Below, piece after piece: positions 11,260-22,154 of a DNA stretch of 64,000 nt (positions are counted from its first letter, which is position 1; each line of letters opens with the position of its first letter). The stretch is from Dermatemys mawii. Lineage: Eukaryota; Chordata; Testudines; Dermatemydidae. The translations under genes and the position numbers were made by a program. The stretch lies in NCBI GenBank assembly GCA_007922305.1, contig ML677335.1, positions 35,389,545 through 35,453,544 on the forward strand. The letters are read 5' to 3'. The notes under the pieces were generated by a model. It worked only from the letters and a program-made list of their open reading frames with translations, was not told where the DNA came from and did no database searches.

Positions 11260-13340
11260 TACCACAAAATGATAAATGATAACACTATGAGTGAATGCTG
11301 AATGCACATGATATTGAGGCATTTAGGTGGTCTGTCCAAAAAAAATTGTATCTGTACTATAATCTCATTAAGCAAAGCCTAGATTTATTTCCCCATTATT
11401 TTGGTTCTTACCTACCTCCATACAGAAAAAAAATCCTATCCTTCCCCACTAGAAAAGTCAGACGCTATACTTTATGGAAAATGTCCTTTACCTTGCAGAT
11501 GTAATTTATCAAATATATTACTGATACAAAATTCCTTGAGACTTTCATTTCTAATACAACAGTTTACAAGTCCCCTTCTGCCAAATACATGGTAAAATCT
11601 CAATTATAATGTGCACTTTTGTTTAGTTATATACATTTCTGATAATTACTTAAATTTTTTAGAGTTAAGTCAGAAGCAGCTGACCTCTCCATATAAGACC
11701 AATATAATTAAATGATGTCATCATTTAACTGATTTTTGGAAATGTTATTTTTGGCAACAATTAACATGACTTTTCTTGGATTAATGTTTTATAGCATCAT
11801 TTGTCTGACATTTTATAATGTCAAACCTAAGACCTTTACCTTTTCAAATTCTATAACTGGAAGAGAATTTCTAATTAGAGACTAACTTCTGTTTATACCC
11901 CCTTCCATGAAATCCTATTAAACCCAACAAATGTTTGAAGCAATAATGCAATCATAGGACTATAGATTAGTACATGCTGCATAGTATGAGTGACTGTCCA
12001 TCCTATTTTGTAGAATTTGGAACACACATTTTTACCAAGCTCTGCGAATTGTGAAGAGCCCTGTGACCTAAAGCCGGGCCTCATTCTTGAGCTAATTAGT
12101 CAGACTGCCTCAGTACACTCTGCTTCACCTACATTAATACATGTTATTTGCAAACAGATGGCACAGCAGTGGGTTCACATGTATCACTAGTAATTAGGCA
12201 TTGCTTTGAAGATATAGTACAGCGAATCCCAAATAACTAAAAAAAACATGATTAAAGTTGCTTATGAGTAATCAAGGAACAATGCTCAAGGTATCTTGCC
12301 AAAGATGAACGAGTTCCTCAAAAAAACCCACCTATTATTAGATGTGCCTTCATCATTAGATACCTACGACAAATATCAACTCAGTCCAGGCCTTCAGGCA
12401 GACACATTAACAAAGTACCCTTGTAGTTTTGAGATCTGGGGCCACCATTTAGAGGTGGTTCAGCCAGATGCAGTGTTCACTAGTGAAGCAGAGCAAAGCA
12501 GCAGTAGGCAGCATACCTGGTTGCTCATTGCATCGGATTGCTAGGAGACCAGAATCATGACCTAACTGAGGAGGAAAGATAAGGGGACTTCCATTCCCCA
12601 ACCCCAAATCTTGACCACGCACATCAGGTCATGTTGTTACTTGATGGAAGTAACAGGCAAGAGCAACAGCAAGAAGAGCACATCACAACTCGTTATAGCC
12701 AGCCAGCTGCTACTACAGTAGAGGAAACTAGGAGGAAGAGACAAGATATCAAGAACAGGAAGTACAAACCTGAGGGTGCAGAGGTCTTCCTCACCCATTT
12801 TGATCAAGCACTCTGAAGTTCACATGCTTCTCTAAAAACATATCTAAATATCTTTGGTCTGCAAAACTAGCCAGGAAATCTCTCCAGAATGGTTTTGTCA
12901 CTTCCTCTTCTGCTGCAAACATCCACATAAAAACACCAAAATGTTAGCAGTGAGAGTTCTTTTAATCTTAAAGGTTTCACTCACTTTTTATTTACTGGGC
13001 CTGGTTCAACTATCCTTATGTCTACATTTGGTTGTCTCCTCCAGCTTTACCAGTAATATGTAACCTCTTTCTGGCTATTTTTTTTTCACAATGTGCTACA
13101 TGACATCAGATCATGGTGAGTTACTGACTGAAAGTCAGCAGTGGCTGAGCTGTCACAGTTATACCAATTCATATATTTTCTGATGAAGGTTTAATTTTTC
13201 AGTTTTATTCCAAACCCTTTTTGTATGGCCTCACAATTAGCATCATCATTTATCAGGAGCATTTCCAATACAACACTGGAATACTGCATTTCCTTGAGTG
13301 TTGCTCTCTAAAGCTCCCCTAGGAAAGAGGTTCAAATTTA
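11260..13340. other. Gene-free interval
   Basis: No coding region, RNA gene or recognised repeat is supported. Open frames are short (up to about 80 codons) and unrecognised. The sequence is ordinary AT-rich vertebrate DNA. Confidence 0.6.
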
Positions 13341-13346
13341 GCTCAA

Positions 13347-13482
13347 AGAAGTGAAAAATCAAACCAACGAGTAAGGCATAATAGCATGTTTCCACATTCC
13401 TTAGGAAGTTCCTTAGAAGTGAAAAATCAAACCAAGGAGTAAGGCATAATAGCATGTTTCCACATTCCTTAGGAAGTTCTCC
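13347..13482. repeat. Tandem duplication, two 68-bp units
   Basis: Unit 1 (13347-13414) and unit 2 (13415-13482) both start 'agaagtgaaaaatcaaacca' and end in 'ccttaggaagtt' plus a few bases. They differ by about one substitution ('cgag' versus 'ggag') and small changes at the junction. The high identity suggests a recent duplication. Confidence 0.9.
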
Positions 13483-13584
13483 TAAGGTTTTATATTGAAA
13501 GATTCCAGCAGATCTGTAGGAAACCAGAAAAACTGAAGGCATAATTAAACTGAAAAGCTCTATTAAATACTGTTTCAACATATT

Positions 13585-14391
13585 AATAAGTCATCTGGAA
13601 AAAGGGGTAAACGGAGAAGTGGAAAAATTTGCAGATAATACTAAATTATTTAAGACAGGTAAGACCAAAGCAGATTGCAAAGAGTTATAATGGGATCTCG
13701 CAAAACTGGGAGACTGGACAACAAAGTAGCAGAGAAAATTCACTGTTGACAAATGCAAAGTAATGTGGATTGCAAAACAAATCTCAACAATGCATACAAA
13801 ATGATGAGATCTAAATTAGCTGGAAAGACTCAAGAGAGATCTTGGTGTCATCATGGATAGTTCTCTGCAAAGATCTGTTTAGTGTGCAGAGGCAGAAAAA
13901 AAAAAGCCAACAGAATGTTAGGAACTCTTAGGAAAGGGATAGATAAGACAAAATATCAGAATGCCACTATATAAAAACATGGTGTACCCACACCTTAACT
14001 ACTGAATACAGTTCTGGTCACTCAGTTTCAAAAAGGATATATTACAATTAGGAAAAAAAGTACAGAAAAGGACAACCAGAATTATTAAGGATATGGAACA
14101 GCATCTATATGAGAAGAGATTATTAACACTGGGACTGTTCAACATGGAAAAAGAAATAGAGAATTGGCATGATAGAGGTCTATAAAATTATGAATGGTGT
14201 GGAGAAAGTGAATAAGGAAGTATTAGTTACCCCTTCACATAAACAAAAGAACCAAGGGTCATGCAATGAAATTAATAGGCAGCATGTTTAAAACATACAT
14301 AAGGAAGTACTACTTCATACAATGCACAGTCAACCTGTGAAACTCATTGCCAGGGGATGTTGTGAAGATAAAGTATAACTAGGTTCAAAAA
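13585..14391 (+). mobile_element. CR1-type LINE 3' region, first part
   Basis: The sequence runs in the order of a CR1 ORF2 end and 3' region: a degraded 'gcagataatactaaatta' (the FADDTKL region), 'cttaactactgaatacagtt', 'ggttctggtc'-like wording near 14010, and 'aggacaaccagaattattaa' near 14075. No reading frame survives. It continues after the inserted PLE tail at 14529. Confidence 0.8.
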
Positions 14392-14528
14392 AAGTGACAA
14401 AGAGTCTTGTATCACCTTATAGACTATCAGATCTTAGGGATCATAAGCTAGGATCTATTAGTCTACAAGGAGATACAAGACTCTTTGCCGCTTTTGCAGA
14501 TCCAGACTAACACTGCTACCCCTCTGAT
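14392..14528 (+). mobile_element. Fold-back PLE-tail repeat inserted in CR1
   Basis: The left part (14392-14450) is an inverted fragment beginning 'gtgacaaagagtcttgtatc'. The right part (about 14453-14528) is direct and ends 'ctaacactgctacccctctg'. The direct repeat 'actaggttcaaaa' (14378-14390 and 14529-14541) flanks it as a 13-bp TSD. The element interrupts the CR1 copy, so it inserted after that CR1. It belongs to the same tail family as 11008-11246 and 54712-54840, but the inversion junction is different. Confidence 0.85.
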
Positions 14529-14800
14529 ACTAGGTTCAAAAAGAATTATATTAGTTCATAGAGAATAGGTCTATCAATTGCTATTAGCCAATATGGTGAG
14601 GGATGCAACTGCATTCCCTGGGTGTCCCTAAACCTCTAACTCCTAGAAGCTGGGACTGGATGACAATGGGTCAGTCACTTGATAAATGCCCTGTTCTCTT
14701 CATTCCCTCTGAAGCATCTGGCATTGGACACTGTTGGAGGACAGGGTACTGGGCTAGATGGAATATTGGCCATACTATGCTTATGTTTTTAATGACTCCT
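14529..14800 (+). mobile_element. CR1-type LINE 3' region, second part
   Basis: Continuation of the CR1 copy after the PLE-tail insertion. The end 'tactgggctagatggaatat' followed by 'tggccatactatgcttatg' corresponds to the usual CR1 terminus ('gggctagatgg... tatggcc..tcttatg'). Confidence 0.75.
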
Positions 14801-16000
14801 TTGAAAGCCTGCTTCTACTCAGGAGTTTACTTCAAAAACTCTGAAAAGGACAAGGAATGCAGTGAGATGAATGGAACAGTTTCAATTCTTTATGCTTAAA
14901 CAGCTAGAAAAATCCACAATTGTGAAAGACACTGATACTGAGAAGTCCAAGCACTATACAAATATGATAATGAACTTACATCTATTCAAACTGATTTCAA
15001 ACCATTTTCAAAGCTTTACTGATTTAAAGATTATAGAAATCACTTTCATCCACTATTGGAGAGCAACTACTTCTGGCCTCAAATGTAGCAAAATGCTCAA
15101 CAAGCTATGACATCCCTGCACAACAATTTAGGACAGGAAATAGTAAGTAAATAGGACGCAGTTACACACAGTAAGAATTACTAATACGTTAAATGCCTAA
15201 AAGTACTGTACATTACTTCAGTAATGTTAAATTTTCACAGCAGAGTCAAATTTCCTGCAGCAACTAGAACTCTGTCCTTTTGGATGCATGTATTAGAGCA
15301 GATTCTTTATTAGCCTAAAATGTAATATGCCAAGAAGAAGCAGAGAGAAAGGAGAGAAGGGTCGTCCTTCTACCCACGCTGCAGCTTTATGGGGCCAGAA
15401 TCAGAGACGAGAGGGAGATCTCAACTGAGGCAGTGCTCCACTCTCTCTTCTCCATCATGCTGCAGAGCCTGGGGAGAAGGGCATCACACGTTGAAACTAG
15501 GCTCAGGCTCTAGTCTATCCCTCACTCTGTTGCATCCATTTGAGGTTCCTGTAAGCCAGAGAACTTCTTGGGCCTTGGCCCTGAACAGAGCAATGTCTGG
15601 TGCCAAATAACTTATGACCTCCCACCTATCACCTTTCTGACCTTCTGCATGGAAAAGGTCACAATTCCAGCTTTCAGTCAGAATCCCTGAGCAAGGCTGG
15701 GGGCTCGACACCCACCCTTAGGTCTACAGTATTCTCTGGTACTCAGACCAGTTTAAACCTGCACTGGAGTAATGACCCTGTTTAATCTGGGGTGATTAAC
15801 TCAATTAGGTAACAGTTTTAATTAAAGTTATGGCCTCCACATTTAACCATATTATGGCATCTGTCTCACTGATTCCTTAACCAGGGAATTTCACCATTTC
15901 ATCTTCAGAATGCTTTCCTTCCTACTCTCTGCATTATATGGGGCTGTATCAACCAAATAATAATAAATAAAAGCCACACTGTACTTCTATATCACCATTC
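14800..16000. other. Gene-free interval
   Basis: No supported gene or recognised repeat. The open frames around 15389-15711 on both strands overlap each other and have no identifiable domain. Confidence 0.55.
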
Positions 16001-16009
16001 ATTTTAGGA

Positions 16010-16175
16010 TTTGCATGTGGTTTTTATTTTAATAGTGCTATTCCCTTGAGGACCTAGAAGCTCTGTAAAACAACTGTTAATCCTTTCAACTCACCTATAA
16101 AGCATTGTTAAAATCCCTTTTTAAATGGGCACATTGAATCACAGAAAGGTGAAAGCTGCCCAGTGAAACACAACA
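16010..16175. repeat. MIR-like ancient SINE fragment
   Basis: It contains 'ctcacctataaagcattg' and 'gggcacattgaatcacagaa' plus 'aggtgaaagctgcccag', in the order of the MIR/core-SINE stretch ('...cattttac..atgggg.aactgaggcacagagagg...cttgccca'). It is very degraded. A similar copy lies at 52020-52160. Confidence 0.4.
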
Positions 16176-16239
16176 ACTCCAAGCCAGAAAAAAAAACAAG
16201 GCCCTCAGACTCCCACTCCCACCACTAAACAAAAAGAAA

Positions 16240-17090
16240 TGGTCAACAAACAGTGGGCTTGTGGAAAAGCCTACTCACCACAGTCACATTCCTTTATGGC
16301 TGGGCACGATGCAGTGACTCTCCTCCTCCTCTGGTGCTACCTAACGACAGCCATTCTAACCCCACAATGGTCTGCTTCTTCTACGCTTTCAGCCAAGTCA
16401 CTTGTAGTGCTACACCTTCCAGGGGAAAATGAGTCCAGCAAACCAATAGTCTGTCAGTGTCATGCCACAGGTTTGGCTCAACGTTAAGCTTTTTAGGCCT
16501 GCCAGTCTTGGACTCTGGGGTCTTCACTCCCCACCCTAGATGGGCTAGTAGGGGATCCCAGGTCCATTCTCTACTCTGGGATCTAGCCCGGAGACCCTGT
16601 ACGAAGCATATAGGGTCTGTTTGTTCAGACTCTCTGCTGTATCCCTGGGCTGCTTCCAACAGCAGCCTGCATCTAAGCCTTTCTCACAGCTGACTCTGCT
16701 GCAGATCCCCAAACAAAAGGGGAGCCAAACTACTTATGAGGAACAAGAAAAACAAAAAGGCCCCATGCCTGTCTGCCCAAAGGAGACTCTGGCATTTATG
16801 AGTCTCTAGTGAGGCTCTAGTCACAGCTGATCCTTCCTTCCAGGTAGCTTCAAAGCAGTCTGGGATTAGGCTCAAACCCCAACCAAGCCCTCTTTAACAC
16901 AGGGCTAGCTCAAGAGATCGCTTCCCTCTACTAGTAAGCCCCAAATGACCTGGCCTTTTCCTCTTTTGTCTTCTCCCTTCAAGCTCATCTTACACAGGTA
17001 TAACGGGGTGGGACTTATTGGGCCCTCATCGGTCAGCTCTGTATAACCTAGCACTGGGCTCTTTATACAAGTTTGCAGCTGCATAGTGGT
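16240..17090. repeat. LTR-like remnant (unclassified)
   Basis: The CT-rich, relatively GC-rich segment from about 16490 ('gactctggggtcttcactcc', 'gatgggctagtaggggatcc') to 17080 ('atcggtcagctctgtat') resembles a turtle LTR I recall from assemblies. There is no internal coding region. Open frames of 62-92 codons on both strands are by-products of the base composition. Boundaries and TSD are not visible. Confidence 0.4.
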
Positions 17091-17099
17091 TGGCCTGCA

Positions 17100-18215
17100 T
17101 TTTTGCACTCATAGTTCATTACAGATGCAAATCTGAGTATGCCCTTCCCAGCTCTCCACAGAGAACTCTAAAGCAGTTAGCAAAACTGAACTGACGTTTG
17201 TTTAACATTCAACTGTATTGCATTGTTTGGGCTGGGGGAGGTGAGGGAGAACAGTAGCTTTTTGTGTCCAACTGATTTTGTTGTTGTTTTTTCATTCCTT
17301 TTTGGGGAATGTTAACACAGAATATAACAAACTATTTTAAAATATCTTGTGAAGTTAATAAATCAAAAGCATGGGACTAATTAGACAATGGCCATTATCT
17401 CCCCTTCCTTATGGCCAGCAGACAGGCAGCAATGCACTGAGATGAGGGTAATAGATATGTGACAAATGGAAGACTCATGGTAGTTGCCTCTCATTCATTT
17501 TCCCTCATATTCAAATGTGTATTCATACTGTTGGAGTCTGTATCTTCGGTGCTGCTCGTGATCACAATTTTCCACACAGGCAGAACTATATACCATTGCT
17601 CTGTTGCTACTGGGATTTGCTCCGAGTTTGGTCAGTTGGTGGAAAACACTGTACCATAAATCTAGTCCTAGCAACAAACCCCTAACCAAAGTTCCTAGGC
17701 CAGACTTAAGGAAAGGGCCCCAAGGCCAGTAGTTTTATATGAAAGTTGAGTATGCTGACATTTTTCTGGATTTGGTTTTAAGTCTCATCACTGTATCTTG
17801 TCTGATGCCAAGTGTTCTGAAGTCAGTGTGGAACTTTACAGGGATATCAGAGGGCTTTGTATCAGTCCCTTGCAAAGGAATCTAGTGGTGTGCTTGGTTA
17901 GGATACTTTTCTCTTCTATCCTTTAGCTGGACTATCAATATCCTCCCTTGATTTACCCCATTGTTCATTTTAGGAGTGGGGCATGAGTTAAATTCTGAAG
18001 CTGCTGAAATACTAAAAGATGTGTTTTAATTGGAAAACAGGAATGAGAAGGTTTAAACCGAATGGCAGTGTGGGACAGAAGGCAGTCCAGTAGGTCACAG
18101 GGAGAAAAGCAGATGTTGCTGGAAATCACAGCCATGAAGAACATGATTCTTATTTCAGAGTTTAGTGCCAATAAGGAGTCTGGAGCTATTAAGGGCGTTA
18201 TTTGGTTTGCAGGAT
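17100..18215. other. Gene-free interval
   Basis: No coding region or recognised element. The short open frames are unrecognised. Confidence 0.55.
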
Positions 18216-18219
18216 GCTT

Positions 18220-18300
18220 GAATATATTGGAGGGTTAGTGGAATGGAATACAGGGACTAAAGGGGATGTCATTCCATTCCACTATCCCTCCAATATATTC
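18220..18300. repeat. Near-perfect hairpin, 30-bp arms
   Basis: Arm 1 (18220-18249) and arm 2 (18271-18300) are inverted complements at 29 of 30 positions, with a 21-base loop. The arms begin 'gaatatattggaggg' and end 'agtggaatggaat'. It is not part of a repeat family I recognise. As RNA it would form a single long stem of roughly pre-microRNA size. Alternatives are a DNA palindrome made by replication slippage, or a very small fold-back element. Confidence 0.9.
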
Positions 18301-18489
18301 ATCCCAAGGCCATCTTGGGAATTGGGGAGGGGGAGAACAAAACAAATTCAATACCTTAACAATACAAAACCTGAGCAAGATTTATATTTGGTACATAGGA
18401 AAAGATTTGGTCCAGTTCTTATTTTATTAAATAGGTTGGCTCATCTTTAATGTGTGTGCACCACCTCTTCCTGATATTTCTACATGTAT

Positions 18490-19350
18490 TTACATGGCAT
18501 AGAGAGTACACTTATAAAGTTTGCAGATGATACCAAGCTGGGAGGGGTTCCAAGTTCTTTGGAGGATAGGATTATAATTCAAAATGATTTGGACAAACTG
18601 GAGAACTGTCTGAAGCAAATAGGATGAAATTTGATAAGGATAAATACAAAGTAGAAAGGAGCAATCTGTTGCACACGTACAAAATGGGAAATGATTGCTA
18701 GGAAGGAGTACTGCGGAAAGGGATCTGGGGGTCATAGTGGACCACATGCTAAATACGAGTCAACAGTGTGAAATTGTTTGTTTTTTTAAAACATACTTCT
18801 GGGATGTATTAGCAGAAGTGTTGTAAACAAGACATGAGAAGTAATTCTTCCTCTTTACTCTGTGCTGATTACCCCTCAACTGGAGTACTGTGTCCAGTTT
18901 TGCTTCATTTCAGGAAAGATGTGGACAAATTGGAGAAAGTCCAGAGAAGAAGAACAAAAATGATTAAAGGTCTAAAAAACATGACCTATGAAGGAAAATT
19001 GAAAAAAAAATGGGTTTGTTCAATCTGGAAAAGAAAAAACTGAGAGGGAACATAACAGTTTTCAAGGACATAAAAGTTTGTTACAAGAAGGAGGGAGAAG
19101 AATTGTTCTTCTTAACCTCTGAGGATAGGTCAAGAAGCAATGGGCTTAAATTGCAGCAAGGGAGGTTTAGGCTGGATTTTAGGAAAAACTTCCTAACTGT
19201 CAAGGTGGGTAAGCACTGGAATAAATTACTGGGGAGGTTGTGAAATCTTCACCATTGGAGATGTTTAAGGGCAGGTTAGACAAACACCTGTCAGGGGTGG
19301 TCTAGATAATACTTAGTCCTGCCATGAGTGCAAGGGACTGGACTAGATAG
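18490..19350 (+). mobile_element. CR1-type LINE, 5'-truncated, with 3' end
   Basis: It starts near 'aagtttgcagatgatacc' (18518 on), which encodes FADDTKLGG, the RT catalytic box of CR1. It continues through 'ggagtactgtgtccagtttt', 'gaaagtccagagaagaagaa', 'ggaggtttaggctggatttt' and 'ggactggactagatagaatc'. All landmarks are in CR1 order. Several frameshifts destroy the frame. A 5'-truncated dead copy. Confidence 0.9.
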
Positions 19351-19359
19351 AATCATAGG

Positions 19360-21830
19360 ACTGGAAGGGTCCTCCAGAGCTTATTTTGGACAGCCTTTCT
19401 TTCTGGCATAAAATGAGTTGGATTCACCAATAGATTATCTGAACAGTTGTTTAGGCATAAAAATATAATTGAAGTAATTCCATTCTTCCCATCTGGTCTT
19501 TTCATTAAAAAAAATCACAAATGATAACAGTCCTAGAATACTCTAAAAATAAGACCAAAATTGTGCTAATTTAAAACAATTTTTACTATTATTGCAAATC
19601 ATTTATATACATATAGAAATATAATATGGATGCAAAATATAACTGGGTTTAAAAGTGATCTAGGATTTTGAATCTTTATTATGGATGCAGGGATTTATTA
19701 TATTAAATAATATTTTAGATGATGCCTGAAAAAAAGAGTCTCCATTGCAATCATACAGCAGAAGTGTATTTACCACTGAAGTCCAGTATGTTGAATTAAG
19801 TGACTAGGGAAATATCCATTTTCTTCATAATTGGAACTGTCAGGTAAGAAGAAAGGTTTGTAAATAACCTTTATAGAATAAAAAATCTGAAGCTATCATT
19901 TCAATTTATTCTTTTAGTTTAGTCACAGACATAAAAGTTCTACAACTGCATCTATTATTTCTCCTGTGGGATCTTCTGATGACATGGGAGGAAAACTTTA
20001 GGCTCATGGAGTATTCCTCTGAACAATGGTCGATAGAAGCCTCAGGTTCTGGGATTTGGAACAAGAAGTTGGTAAATTTTTCCCAATTTAAATTTTTAAT
20101 AATTCATGTTTGATAAAATACTGCATTGCAATACATTTGTTACAGACAGACATGTTGTGCACTTTATTGCCTGATGGCTAATTGCTTGAGTTATGTCAAG
20201 CCCCAGATCCCTATTCTCAGATACACTTGATAAGCATGTACTTGACATTTTAGTATCTTTGCTATTTGGAATTCATTATCAAATACAAAGATAAAGTGTT
20301 TAGGGTTTTCTATCCCTTAAAAATTAAATGTTTCCCTGTGTCTGCATACGTGCAATTGAGAAATGAACTAGAAACGTCTTTGATTATAAAATCCCTTAGC
20401 ACAGCACATTGCCTATTTTGGAATTTCTCAAATGAATAAGGTCCCTTCAGTGAGACTATGTTTGTGCTTAAAGTTAAACCTGCTGAATCATTACCAGTCT
20501 TAAGCACCTTGCAAGACTGAGGCCCTTAATGATTTAATATTGCAAACCATCTTTAATAAACTTCAGTTGTTTTCTCTCTTACGTTGCAAAGAAAACACTG
20601 TATAGTGGAAATTAGACTAGCCCGGCTACACACCTAGTTGAGGTATTGATGCCATATTGTTGTTTTCTGGCTCTGTGTGTCAGTTCAGAAGAGCCATTAC
20701 TATCATTAGGGTAGTTTTGGCTCTGGAAGCTTTTCTTCTTGTACAAGTTGATATGTTATTGAGTTCTATTATTATTTTTGGTGCATACTGTTTGAGTGCC
20801 TACCCGGCATTGCTGTACAGAACAGAGAAGAAATTCTTCACATAACAAAGCTATGGTAGATCCAAAAACCAGTAGTCTCAAAATTACAAGATTCAAGGTT
20901 TGAAACAAATACTTGTGCTACTCAATATTTTCAGGTGAAGAACGTTGGCTGGCTGAAAGAAAAGTCCTGTGGCAGGGGACAAGCAGCTAAGAGTGGCAGC
21001 AGATCTAGGCAGTTTGGGCTTAAACCACAGACAGAACAGCAGCCTACCCAAATGACTCAGGTGCAAGAATCCATATTCAGCTGTTCATGCTTATGTCACT
21101 TCTCCTGAGGGCTGCACTAACCTTGGACTTCTCCAACCCAGGCCAACTAGCTATCAGCTAGAGAGGAAGGAAATGACATGAGCAGACCACAGTGGGCAAA
21201 GAAGGACTGAGGCTGAGGACATTCTTTGGATGGGACATCCTTTGGGGTGGGAGTCTTACATCATAGAATTTGTTAGCTTGTTCATTGTTGCCTTTCCAAA
21301 TTCATTCCGATATCTTCCTTCCTCCATCCCATAAAGTTCTTTTTGTTGTAATTCCTGGACTCAATGATTATGAGTGGGGAATAATTGCCCATCAGGAGAA
21401 CCAGGGGGGTATACATAGTTACTCTGGTTTCTGAGTGAGACTGTAAGCAAGTGTTAAGTTTTTAAGGAAACCCTTAGTAAACTAAACCTGGCCCTTTCCT
21501 CAACTAACACCACCAGGCAGAAGGGTTATCCAAGAGGAAAACCACAATCTGCATCAGCTTTAGAATGTACTGTATTGTACTTCATGAGGGAATTTAGGTG
21601 TAGCTGCAATGTAGAAAACTAGTCTAGATCCTTCTAGTCAGGCTTCTGACCTGGATATGGAATGAAAACAGCGCCAATGTCACTGGTAGATGATTTGTCT
21701 TCTGTTTGTGGCTAGAAGGAGATCATTAACTAGAGCCATGAGAAATATTCTCATGCCATATCTGAAACTCAAACCTAGTTTTGATACTGGATAACTAAAA
21801 TACTGTATTTTATCCTCAAAAATACTGCAG
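19360..21830. other. Gene-free interval
   Basis: No supported gene. A decayed palindromic repeat is at about 20450-20525 ('gtgcttaaagttaaacctgc' opposite 'cagtcttaagcacc'). The rest shows nothing recognisable. Confidence 0.55.
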
Positions 21831-21841
21831 TCATTCTAGAT

Positions 21842-22146
21842 CAGGGGTAGGCAACCTATGGCACATGTGCCAAAGGCAGCACACAAGCTGATTTGCAGTG
21901 GTGTTCACACTGCCCGGGTCCTGGCCACAGGTCCGGGGGGCTCTGCATTTTAATTTTAATGAAGCTTCTTACACATTTTAAAAACCTTTTTTTACTTTAC
22001 ATACAACAATAGTTTAGTTCTATATTATAGACTTATAGAAAAAGACCTTCTAAAAATATTAAAATGTATTACTGTCACCGAAACCTGAATTTAGAGTGAA
22101 TAAATGAAGACTTGGCACACCACTTCTGAAAGGCTGCCGACCCCTG
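21842..22146. mobile_element. hAT-type MITE with target-site duplication
   Basis: The ends are inverted: 'caggggtaggcaacc' at the left and 'ggctgccgacccctg' at the right. The 8-bp flanks 'ttctagat' (21834-21841) and 'ttgtagat' (22147-22154) agree at 7 of 8 positions, the TSD length of hAT transposons. The 305-bp interior has no coding frame, so it is non-autonomous. It would have been moved by a hAT transposase from elsewhere. The internal 'ggcacatgtgcc' motif is also typical of this group. Confidence 0.88.
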
Positions 22147-22154
22147 TTGTAGAT

